47,854 bases of DNA from Clostridiales bacterium (GTDB lineage: Bacteria; Bacillota; Clostridia; Oscillospirales; Butyricicoccaceae), in contig JAHZFK010000022.1 of NCBI GenBank assembly GCA_019421385.1, positions 1 to 47,854 of the forward strand. The letters run 5' to 3'. A program made the position numbers and the translations under genes. How positions within the stretch are numbered: position 1 is the first letter of the stretch; every line of letters begins with the position of its first letter. Shown piece after piece: positions 1 through 7,059 of this stretch. The notes under the pieces were generated by a model. The model was not told where the DNA came from and did not search any database. It saw only the letters and a list, made by a program, of their open reading frames with translations.

Positions 1-56
1 ACTCTGATGCTTTGCAAGTCTTTTTTCTGCACAAAAACCAATATTTTCACTTTCGC

Positions 57-84
57 TTGTATTTTCTTCAAATCATAGTATACT
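57..84 (+). promoter_or_regulatory. Sigma-A-like promoter of the GH13 gene
   Basis: A -35 TTGTAT (57-62) and a -10 TATACT (79-84) are separated by 16 bp. A good ribosome binding site, AAAGGAG (103-109), lies 8 nt before the ATG at 118. No catabolite-response element was recognised in the short upstream sequence. Confidence 0.6.
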
Positions 85-117
85 GGTAGTGACTCTATTT
101 GTAAAGGAGCAATTACC

Positions 118-1428
118 ATGTGGGCTTATGAAAGCGTTTTCTACCAAATCTATCCGATCGGGTTCTGCGATGCGCCGCGCGTCAACGACGGCATTACCGT
201 CCCGCGCATCCGCAAGGTGGCAGATTGGGCCGAGCACATCGCAAAGCTCGGCTGCAATGCCGTTTATTTCTCCCCGATCTTTGAATCCGACAGCCACGGC
301 TACGATACCCGCGACTTCCGCAAAATCGACTGCCGCCTTGGCACCAATAAAGACTTTTCCGCTGTCTGCGAAACACTGCATGAGAACGGCATCAAAGTTG
401 TGCTCGACGGTGTATTCAACCACGTCGGCCGCGGCTTCTGGGCATTCCGCGATGTGCAGGAAAAGAAATGGGATTCCCCTTATAAGGATTGGTTTCATAT
501 CTCTTTTGACGGCAACTCCAATTATAATGATGGCTTCTGGTATGAGGGCTGGGAAGGCCATTATGAGCTGGTCAAGCTGAATCTGAAAAACCCCGCGGTT
601 GTGCAGCACATTTTTGACTGCATCCGCCTGTGGGTAGAGGAATTCGACATCAACGGTCTGCGTCTGGACGTTGCCTACTGTCTGGATAAAGACTTCCTCC
701 GTCAGCTGCGTGCGTTCTGCGACAGCTTCGGACGCGACTTTTTCCTCGTGGGCGAGCTGCTGCACGGTGATTACAACCAATTCGTTGGCGACCAGATGCT
801 GCACTCCTGCACCAACTATGAATGCTACAAGGGTCTGTACTCCTCCATGAACAGCTTAAACCTGTTCGAGATCACCCATTCCCTGCTGCGTCAATTCGGC
901 CCGGAAAACTGGACGCTGTACCGCGGCAAGCATCTGCTGGATTTCGTGGACAACCATGATGTCACCCGCATCGCTTCCATCTTGCAGAACCCCAAGCATC
1001 TGCCGCTCGTCTATGCGCTGCAATTCGGTATGCCCGGCATCCCTTGCGTGTACTACGGCAGCGAGTGGGGCGCGATGGGCGAAAAGCATCAGGGAGACGA
1101 CGCGCTACGTCCTTCTTTTGAGCAGCCGCTGTGGAACGACCTGACCGACTGGATCGCTGCGCTTGCCAAGGCGCACCGCGAAAGCAAGGCATTGTGCTAC
1201 GGCGATTTTAAGCAGGTTGTGCTGACCAACAAACAGTGCATCTGGGAGCGCATTGCTGAGGGCGAGCGTGTGTTAGTCGCTGTCAACATTGACGACCAGC
1301 CTTATGTTGCGCATTTCGATGCAAAGTGCGGGCAGGCGATCGACCTGATTACCGGCAAACCGCACGACTTCGGCGGCGGCAGTGAGCTGCCCCCCTATTC
1401 AGCTTTCTTCTGGAAGTGCGAACGGTAA
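118..1428 (+). CDS. GH13 alpha-amylase family glycoside hydrolase
   Basis: A 436-aa cytoplasmic enzyme (no signal peptide), probably cleaving alpha-1,4 bonds of short maltodextrins or cyclodextrins. The GH13 landmarks are all visible: region I DGVFNH (97-102), the nucleophile Asp184 in GLRLDVAY, the acid/base Glu213 in FLVGELLHGD, and the transition-state stabiliser Asp281 in DFVDNHD. At this length it is a bare (beta/alpha)8 barrel plus a small C-terminal domain. It lacks the N-terminal domain typical of neopullulanases and cyclomaltodextrinases. The start follows a clear AAAGGAG. It is monocistronic, bounded by its own promoter and a terminator. The family and catalysis are secure; the exact substrate is inferred from absence of secretion and resemblance to intracellular maltodextrin hydrolases. 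Confidence 0.9.
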   Translation: MWAYESVFYQIYPIGFCDAPRVNDGITVPRIRKVADWAEHIAKLGCNAVYFSPIFESDSHGYDTRDFRKIDCRLGTNKDFSAVCETLHENGIKVVLDGVFNHVGRGFWAFRDVQEKKWDSPYKDWFHISFDGNSNYNDGFWYEGWEGHYELVKLNLKNPAVVQHIFDCIRLWVEEFDINGLRLDVAYCLDKDFLRQLRAFCDSFGRDFFLVGELLHGDYNQFVGDQMLHSCTNYECYKGLYSSMNSLNLFEITHSLLRQFGPENWTLYRGKHLLDFVDNHDVTRIASILQNPKHLPLVYALQFGMPGIPCVYYGSEWGAMGEKHQGDDALRPSFEQPLWNDLTDWIAALAKAHRESKALCYGDFKQVVLTNKQCIWERIAEGERVLVAVNIDDQPYVAHFDAKCGQAIDLITGKPHDFGGGSELPPYSAFFWKCER

Positions 1429-1437
1429 AACGAAACG

Positions 1438-1473
1438 CAAAAAAAGACGACGCCAGCAAGCGTCGTCTTTTTT
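1438..1473. terminator. Bidirectional intrinsic terminator
   Basis: An 8-bp perfect stem GACGACGC/GCGTCGTC (1446-1453 with 1460-1467) has a 6-nt loop, six T after it and a run of A before it. It can therefore end both the GH13 gene (+) and the converging SLH-protein gene (-). Confidence 0.9.
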
Positions 1474-1484
1474 ATGCTGTTGGG

Positions 1485-3566
1485 TCAAATGTAGTCAATC
1501 ACCAGTGTGTAAACCGAATCATCGCTCATCGTCACGGCGAATTCCACCAAACCGCCTGTCTGGCGGAACTTCTCCAGTCCTGCCTTGGTCAAGGTCAGCG
1601 AATGATCCGATGTTGTGTAATCCGTACCGGACTCCAATTCGGTTGTCTCGCCCTTCTGGGTCGCCGTCACACTGTTTATGGTCAGGCTGCTCAGCGGCAA
1701 AGCAAAGCTGGGCTCAGTCGGTGCATATGTATTATACTCTGCCACATATGTATGCATTCCAGCCGGTGTCGAATCCATCACCGTCAGGTTGAATGTACTG
1801 CTGCCGCCATTCTTGAGGTCTGCCGAAACCGTATAGGTGCCTGTCCGCAGCTGCGCCAGCACACCACGACGCAGCACAAGCGTACGGTTTACATTGTTAA
1901 ACTCGTAATCAATTTCAGAGAATCCCAAAACCACACGCAGGATATCACTTTCCGATGCCACACCATCCAGCTTCACGCGTACATTCTGGAAACCACCCGA
2001 GCGGTAATACCGGTCAAATGTGACCGCCTGCATCTGTGCATCCTCTTGCGAATTGACAACGGAAAGCGCAATGCTTTCCCGCTGTCCATCTGAGAGCGAG
2101 AGCGACAACGTATAGTTCCCTTTGGCAAGCGAAGTCAAATAAGAGGCTGAAATCGTAATACCGGAAGCCGTTTTGTTGTAATCCGAAGATTCTTTCAGAC
2201 TTTTTCCGCTATTGAAAACCGAGGATACGGTCAAGCCGTTCGGCACATTGACTGTTACCTCGTTTCCCAGCGCAGACGGGTTCGCCAAATCCACCGTAAT
2301 GCTTTTCGGCACCACTCCCGCCGTGCTGATACCGCTCACGGACTGCCCGCTAATCGTCGCGGAAACACCGTTTGCCATTGCGTAGCCAGATACGTCCACA
2401 CTGCTGGCAAAGCTCACGCCATCCGTTCGGATATCCGCCTGATAGACCGAGCCATAGCCGGTCACCGAGGCTGCTTTTTCGACCGTCATCTGATAGACCT
2501 GTGTGTTCGCCGTTGTGCTGACCGTGGACTCTCCGACCAGGGTAAGCTGCTCCACGTTAGCATCAAGTGTCAGGGAAACCCGTTCCTCACCATTCACCAC
2601 AACCTCGGAAAATCCGCTGTCGCCCGCCGCAAGAGATCGCTCGTGCAGCGCTGCCGCAGACTGCACCTCGGTCTTCCCGATGCGAGCAGCGCCCGTTGCA
2701 GTAACCTGCAGCAGGCGCGCCATGGGTGACGAAACGATCATATGATCGCTCGACGTATTCATCATTGTAACCGTACCGCCGGACACGATGACAGAGCCCT
2801 TGACCGTTACATTATTCAGCGTAACGGCATCAGAGCCAAGCCCTTCCGTAATGTACAGGTCGCCTTCAATCGTTGCATCGGACAGCGAGCAGCTTTCCGA
2901 AATCGTGACGTTGGTAGTATCCGTTTTCAGATCGGCCCCCGTATATGCCTTGCCCGCAGTGGACAGGGAGGTTCCTAAATAATAATACAGGATTTTTGCA
3001 ACCTCACCGCGCGTGACCACGCGATCGGGTTGGAAGGAACCGTCCGAATATCCTGCCAGAAAGCCTTTGTCGGCCGCGGCCTTAATGTAACCCGCGCTCC
3101 AGCTGGAGATCTCATCGCGGTCGGTAAACGGCAGATCAGCGGAAGCCACATTGCCGGGATCCGCCTTGAACAAACGGCCGACAATGACCGCAGCCTGTTC
3201 GCGCGTGACCTTTCCCTCGGGGTCCATTTTATTGTCGCCCACACCGTTGATGTAACCATATTTTTGGGCAATTCGCACGGTATCATAATACCAGGCGTTT
3301 CTCGGCACGTCGGTATACGAAATCGCTGCCATTTCCGTAAAATGAAACGCGCGATTGATGTACCGCATGAATTCCGCACGGGTCATATCACGGTTCGGTT
3401 CATATTTTCCCGTTGTTGCACTCGGATTGATAACGCCTTCCCGATCGAGATATTCAATGTACGTTTTTGCCCAGTGTCCATCCAAATCTGATGCAGCGGA
3501 TGCAAATGGAAGCATTGCCGTCAGCATAAACATGCACAGGAAAGCGGATAACAACCGTTTTTTCAT
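1485..3566 (-). CDS. Secreted surface protein with three N-terminal SLH domains
   Basis: A 693-aa protein with a Sec signal peptide (MKKRLLSAFLCMFMLTAML..., cleavage near ASAA, residue 25). Three S-layer homology domains follow, at about 26-78, 80-136 and 145-205, each with the W/Y...G and TRAEF / TREQA / TRGEV signature. These normally anchor proteins to pyruvylated secondary cell-wall polymer. Residues about 210-400 are rich in short Val/Thr strands, resembling a right-handed beta-solenoid. The remainder contains three repeats ending in a pattern like YLTSL..GNYTLSLSLSDG, which resembles Ig-like X2 modules. No catalytic motif was recognised, so a structural or adhesive role is inferred. It has its own promoter and shares a terminator with the GH13 gene. 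Confidence 0.85.
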   Translation of the reverse strand: MKKRLLSAFLCMFMLTAMLPFASAASDLDGHWAKTYIEYLDREGVINPSATTGKYEPNRDMTRAEFMRYINRAFHFTEMAAISYTDVPRNAWYYDTVRIAQKYGYINGVGDNKMDPEGKVTREQAAVIVGRLFKADPGNVASADLPFTDRDEISSWSAGYIKAAADKGFLAGYSDGSFQPDRVVTRGEVAKILYYYLGTSLSTAGKAYTGADLKTDTTNVTISESCSLSDATIEGDLYITEGLGSDAVTLNNVTVKGSVIVSGGTVTMMNTSSDHMIVSSPMARLLQVTATGAARIGKTEVQSAAALHERSLAAGDSGFSEVVVNGEERVSLTLDANVEQLTLVGESTVSTTANTQVYQMTVEKAASVTGYGSVYQADIRTDGVSFASSVDVSGYAMANGVSATISGQSVSGISTAGVVPKSITVDLANPSALGNEVTVNVPNGLTVSSVFNSGKSLKESSDYNKTASGITISASYLTSLAKGNYTLSLSLSDGQRESIALSVVNSQEDAQMQAVTFDRYYRSGGFQNVRVKLDGVASESDILRVVLGFSEIDYEFNNVNRTLVLRRGVLAQLRTGTYTVSADLKNGGSSTFNLTVMDSTPAGMHTYVAEYNTYAPTEPSFALPLSSLTINSVTATQKGETTELESGTDYTTSDHSLTLTKAGLEKFRQTGGLVEFAVTMSDDSVYTLVIDYI

Positions 3567-3598
3567 TTTCTATACAACCCCTTATTGATGCTGTCAAT

Positions 3599-3627
3599 AG
3601 TATACCATACCCAATTGAACTTGACAA
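3599..3627 (-). promoter_or_regulatory. Sigma-A promoter of the SLH-protein gene
   Basis: Read on the minus strand: -35 TTGTCA (3627-3622), 17-bp spacer, -10 TATACT (3604-3599). AAGGGG precedes the ATG. The promoter sits directly behind the ylmH stop codon, so the SLH gene is probably not dependent on ylmH transcription. Confidence 0.75.
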
Positions 3628-3639
3628 CCACCATTCTTT

Positions 3640-4437
3640 TCATACGTTTTTAACAAATTCCACAAACAGCCGCCCTTTTCTGCTGGTTCCCCCAAACGCA
3701 ACAATCCGCGCGCGGCCTATTCCGCGCACCGTCAGCTTGTCCCCCTCGCCAATCAGCCGTTCCGGTTTCAGACACGGTGCATGATTGACAAAAACCAATC
3801 CTTTCTCAATGCGCTCCTGCGCGCTTTTACGCGACATGCCGAACACCAGCGCCGCCATACTGTCCAGCCGCGGAGAAGCAACCGAACCGTTGCCCTCTAT
3901 TTCTTGCGCGGGTTTACAGCGAAGCGCTTCCAAAGGCTCCCGCGTCAGAGAAATCTGTTTACGCCCCGCCTTGGCAAAGTGCAGCAGGATGAACTCCGCC
4001 ATATCCTCCAAAACCAGAATATCCGCGCCTTCCTCATGCACCAGAATATCGCCTATCACACTGCGGTCAATTTGCAGACCCATGAGCGCGCCCAGATAAT
4101 CGCGGTGCGCCAAGGTATCCTCTTTGCGCTTATGCGCGCGGAGCAATGCAAGCGGAGCGGCCTGTTTTGCGCTCTCTTCATCCAGATAGTCCGGGTAGAA
4201 CACATATATGCCGCGTTCCGCATCCTCATATCCGCCCCAGAACAGCGCATGTCCTGTTGCGCCGCAAAGACGCACCGCCTCCGTGCACAGCGCACGTTCA
4301 CTCATGCTGAGGAACTTGGTGTGCGTCAGATAGCCGCGCGTTGCACAGGTCTGCTCCTTGTCCAGCAGTCCGGCCAGCAGCAGCCGCTCTTCTCCTGTTC
4401 CGCCCAGCGCATTCAAAATCTCATTCTTGCTTTTCAA
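3640..4437 (-). CDS. ylmH: YlmH-like S4-domain RNA-binding protein
   Basis: A 265-aa protein matching the YlmH family. The N-terminal part is the family-specific domain, with the WGGYEDAERGIYVFYPDY region near residue 70 and the RDYLGALMGLQIDRSVIGDI region near 115. The C-terminal S4 domain starts near residue 190 (DSMAALVFGMSRKSAQERIEKG...). In Bacillus, YlmH (RqcP2) binds stalled 50S subunits in ribosome-associated quality control; it is often encoded near cell-division genes, which is not the case here. The start codon is TTG: GGAGG (4450-4446) lies 8 nt upstream and no ATG fits. It is transcribed away from birA from an overlapping divergent promoter. No terminator was seen before the next promoter. 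Confidence 0.88.
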   Translation of the reverse strand: MKSKNEILNALGGTGEERLLLAGLLDKEQTCATRGYLTHTKFLSMSERALCTEAVRLCGATGHALFWGGYEDAERGIYVFYPDYLDEESAKQAAPLALLRAHKRKEDTLAHRDYLGALMGLQIDRSVIGDILVHEEGADILVLEDMAEFILLHFAKAGRKQISLTREPLEALRCKPAQEIEGNGSVASPRLDSMAALVFGMSRKSAQERIEKGLVFVNHAPCLKPERLIGEGDKLTVRGIGRARIVAFGGTSRKGRLFVEFVKNV

Positions 4438-4478
4438 CCCTTTTTCCTCCGCTCACCGTCGTCGTTTTCTGCAAAGCT

Positions 4479-4508
4479 ATTGTACTATTTCTCACTTTCG
4501 TTTACAAT
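4479..4508. promoter_or_regulatory. Superimposed divergent promoters of ylmH and birA; possible BirA operator
   Basis: On the plus strand, -35 TTGTAC (4480-4485), 17 bp, -10 TACAAT (4503-4508). On the minus strand, -35 TTGTAA (4507-4502), 17 bp, -10 TACAAT (4484-4479). The -35 of each promoter therefore lies on the -10 of the other, giving an inverted repeat TTGTAC...GTTTACAA. BirA operators in Firmicutes have the form TTGTTAAC-N-GTTAACAA, so autoregulation is possible. The gap between the half-sites here is shorter than usual. Confidence 0.6.
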
Positions 4509-4541
4509 AGAATTATTGTTCACCAAGGAGGCAGAAAGCAC

Positions 4542-5516
4542 ATGTCGGTCAAAGATGCGGTATTACAGGCACTCGAACAGGCGCGAGGGGAACGGTTGTC
4601 CGGCGGACAGCTTGCCCAGCAGCTTGGCGTATCACGCGCCGCCGTACACAAGGCGATCGCTGTGCTGCGCAGCAGCGGCATGACCATCGACGGCGTACCG
4701 GGTGAAGGCTACCGCCTTGCCCCCGAGGATGACAGCCTGACCGCCGCCGGTGTGCAGGCATTGCTGCGCACCCGCTTTGTAGGACGGGACATGGTTGTAT
4801 TGCCTAGTCTCAGCTCCACCAATACCGTCATCAAGGAGCGCTATCTCGACCGTCCACATGGTTTTGTCCTGCTGGCAGAGGAGCAGACCGGTGGCCGCGG
4901 CCGTCTGGGACGCACCTTTGTCTCTCCCGCCGAAACCGGCGTCTACCAGACGATTCTGCTGCACCCCACCCTGCCCATCAGCCATATCCAGTTCGCCACG
5001 ATTGCAGCGGCTGTTGCCGTGGCGGAAGCAATCACGCAAACCGCTGGCTTCTCTCCGGAGATCAAATGGGTCAACGACGTGCTGCACGAAGGGCGTAAGC
5101 TGAGCGGCATCCTGACCGAAGCGACCATCGAGGGCGAAAGCGGTGCGGTCAGTTCGCTTCTGGTCGGCATCGGCGTCAATCTGCGCCCCAATCCCGCGTG
5201 GCCGGAGGACGTGCGCGCCGTTGCGGGCGCACTCAGCGAGTTTGGCCGCACACCGCGCCGCGCAGAATTGGCAGCTGCCGTATTGACCCACTTTGAACAA
5301 GCCTATTCCCTGCTCGAGCAGGATCGTGCAGACGAACTGCTTGCGCAGTACCGCAGCCGCCTGTGCTGTCTGGATAAGGCGATCAAGGTCATCAGCCCCG
5401 CAGGAACCTATCAGGCCGACTGCATCGGCTTGGATGACAACGGCTTTTTGCTGGTGCGTGACGCGGACGGACAGACCCGCACGCTCTCCAGCGGCGAAAT
5501 CAGTATCCGTTTCTGA
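4542..5516 (+). CDS. birA: Bifunctional biotin-[acetyl-CoA-carboxylase] ligase / biotin repressor
   Basis: A 324-aa cytoplasmic protein that activates biotin with ATP and attaches it to a lysine of biotin-carrier proteins. The N-terminal winged helix-turn-helix (about 5-58, with LAQQLGVSRAAVHKAI) marks a group II BirA able to repress transcription. The catalytic domain carries GRGRLGR (118-124, biotinyl-AMP loop) and KWVNDV (175-180). The C-terminal SH3-like domain ends at SSGEISIRF. The ATG at 4542 is set by AAGGAGG (4525-4531) and by the promoter just upstream; the open frame extends further 5' but through the promoter, so that part is not coding. The downstream unknown gene follows after 43 nt and may be cotranscribed. 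Confidence 0.95.
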   Translation: MSVKDAVLQALEQARGERLSGGQLAQQLGVSRAAVHKAIAVLRSSGMTIDGVPGEGYRLAPEDDSLTAAGVQALLRTRFVGRDMVVLPSLSSTNTVIKERYLDRPHGFVLLAEEQTGGRGRLGRTFVSPAETGVYQTILLHPTLPISHIQFATIAAAVAVAEAITQTAGFSPEIKWVNDVLHEGRKLSGILTEATIEGESGAVSSLLVGIGVNLRPNPAWPEDVRAVAGALSEFGRTPRRAELAAAVLTHFEQAYSLLEQDRADELLAQYRSRLCCLDKAIKVISPAGTYQADCIGLDDNGFLLVRDADGQTRTLSSGEISIRF

Positions 5517-5559
5517 CCATGTACGACACTATATTATATAATGTAAGGAGTATCCCTCT

Positions 5560-6096
5560 ATGTTTCAAACCGCCGCAGGCATCACCGTCCCCTTTCCGGA
5601 CAAGCTGTGCGAACAATATCAGCTGGACGGAGACACCATTATCTGCAACCTCAGCTTCGAAAAACTATCCGACTTCGTCCATGCCTTTTATGCTTCGCTG
5701 ACGGAACCACTGTTTCTTGCCATCCACCCAGACGCGGAAGACGAAGAAGTCTGGTATCTGGACGGCATGACCAAAAAGCAGCTGACCATGATCCTCGACG
5801 GATACGGCGAACTGCTGCTGCAGGATGGTCTCTCTGCGTTCGCCATCGGCTCCCTTGCCACCAATGAAGAGCTGTTCGTGCAGAAATACAAGGTACTGTC
5901 CATCTACAGCCCGCAGATCTCTCGCATGGAAAAACTGCTCGCTCGCTTTGAAGTGCCGCGCACCGATGCGATCGTCACCGCATGGGACACCTTTTCCGAA
6001 GAACATCCCGGCATGGCACAGCGGTTGGAGATTGCCGGCATGACCGTACCGGATATGATTGACGACCTGCAAAAAATCGGCATGTATAAAGGCTGA
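5560..6096 (+). CDS. Conserved-looking hypothetical protein, 178 aa
   Basis: Function not recognised. The product is acidic, predicted soluble, with no signal peptide, membrane helix or cysteine-rich motif. It appears alpha/beta in the first half (strands around FLAIHP and EVWYLDG) and helical towards the end (RMEKLLARFEVPRTDAIVTA, MIDDLQKIGMYKG). Coding is supported by GTAAGGAG 9 nt before the ATG, codon use like its neighbours, and a terminator overlapping its stop codon. It lies 43 nt behind birA in the same direction, so a shared transcript is likely. A TATAAT (5537-5542) lies just before the ribosome site but is too close to serve obviously as its own -10. Confidence 0.7.
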   Translation: MFQTAAGITVPFPDKLCEQYQLDGDTIICNLSFEKLSDFVHAFYASLTEPLFLAIHPDAEDEEVWYLDGMTKKQLTMILDGYGELLLQDGLSAFAIGSLATNEELFVQKYKVLSIYSPQISRMEKLLARFEVPRTDAIVTAWDTFSEEHPGMAQRLEIAGMTVPDMIDDLQKIGMYKG

Positions 6097-6117
6097 CGCA
6101 ATCGCGTCAGCCTTTTG
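6091..6117 (+). terminator. Intrinsic terminator of the birA-hypothetical unit
   Basis: A 9-bp perfect stem GGCTGACGC/GCGTCAGCC (6091-6099, 6104-6112) has a 4-nt loop AATC, followed by TTTTGCTTTT. It overlaps the TGA stop at 6094-6096. On the opposite strand only TTT follows, so it is a weaker terminator for the converging gene. Confidence 0.88.
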
Positions 6118-6123
6118 CTTTTC

Positions 6124-6945
6124 TCACAGGAACAGGCTGACCGCCGCACGGCGGCGATACCCCTCCTCCAGCTCGGTTTTATGATATAAGTAGCCGGGGT
6201 CGTCATAGTATTTCGCGTTCTTGGGACACTTCTTCACACACGCACCACACTTGATGCAGATACCGGTAAACTCCCGCACATTCTCCGGATCAATCGAGCC
6301 CATCGGACAAACCTGCGCGCAAAGACCGCAATCGTCACATGCTTCGCTGGTCTTTGGCTTGACCTTGCGAATGTCCACCGGATTACCCGCACGGTCGCGC
6401 GGCTGATAATACGTCCTGTCCTCCCGTGCCCGTCCGGGCACCGCAATCGGTGGCGTATCCGCATCCACTGTCCGAACGCGCACCGCCACCTGCGCGGCAA
6501 ACTCGGTCGCCAGCGCCAAATCATCCGCATCCGGCCGACCAGCGGCCAGCGTAGTAGAAAACGAGTGCTCGCCCACAAATGCCGCGGCTGCAAACGGCAC
6601 AAAACCGTTATCCGCGAGGATATCCCGCAGCTCAATGAGCGAATCGTCAAAGGCGCGGTTGCCGAATGTGACCACGGGCACCGCTGCTGCACCATTCCCC
6701 TGCACGGTCGCCAAATATTTCAGCAGCACGTTTGGCACACGCCCAGCATAGGTCGGCGTGCCGAAGATCACCAAATCCTCCGCCGTAAAAGATAGGGCAT
6801 CCTGCCGCGCTGCCGGCAGAGTGAAATCATATTCTGTAAGCAGCCTATCCAACGCCTGCGCCGTCTGCGTTGCAATTTCCTTTACCACACGCTTGGTCGT
6901 CCCTGTCGCGCTCCAATACACTGCCCACACGCGATTTACCTGCAT
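6124..6945 (-). CDS. EFR1-family flavodoxin/ferredoxin electron-transfer protein
   Basis: A 273-aa cytoplasmic redox protein. The N-terminal half (about 1-165) is a flavodoxin fold with the FMN phosphate-binding loop WSATGTTKRV. A linker follows, then two 4Fe-4S ferredoxin motifs, CDDCGLCAQVCPMGS and CIKCGACVKKCPKN. This order matches EFR1-type proteins of Clostridia, which presumably shuttle electrons between FMN and iron-sulfur clusters; the partner enzyme is unknown. The ATG at 6945 follows AAGGGAGG and gives a protein beginning directly with the flavodoxin strand (MQVNRVWAVYWSATGTT). The frame is open upstream, but that part contains the promoter. It is monocistronic. Confidence 0.88.
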   Translation of the reverse strand: MQVNRVWAVYWSATGTTKRVVKEIATQTAQALDRLLTEYDFTLPAARQDALSFTAEDLVIFGTPTYAGRVPNVLLKYLATVQGNGAAAVPVVTFGNRAFDDSLIELRDILADNGFVPFAAAAFVGEHSFSTTLAAGRPDADDLALATEFAAQVAVRVRTVDADTPPIAVPGRAREDRTYYQPRDRAGNPVDIRKVKPKTSEACDDCGLCAQVCPMGSIDPENVREFTGICIKCGACVKKCPKNAKYYDDPGYLYHKTELEEGYRRRAAVSLFL

Positions 6946-6975
6946 ATGCCGCGCCTCCCTTGTCGATATAAAATC

Positions 6976-7004
6976 AGTATAGCAGACGCACCTGTCACCG
7001 TCAA
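6976..7004 (-). promoter_or_regulatory. Sigma-A promoter of the EFR1 gene
   Basis: On the minus strand: -35 TTGACG (7004-6999), 17-bp spacer, -10 TATACT (6981-6976) preceded by TGC, an extended -10. It lies immediately after the rnj terminator. Confidence 0.8.
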
Positions 7005-7024
7005 AGCCGGACTGTGTGAAATAC

Positions 7025-7053
7025 AAAAAAACAGCCGCACCAGCGGCTGTTTT
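7025..7053 (-). terminator. Intrinsic terminator of rnj
   Basis: Stem ACAGCCGC/GCGGCTGT (7031-7038, 7043-7050) has a 4-nt loop. Read on the minus strand it is followed by six T (7030-7025), directly after the rnj stop codon. TTTT also follows on the plus strand. Confidence 0.9.
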
Positions 7054-7059
7054 TCTTTC

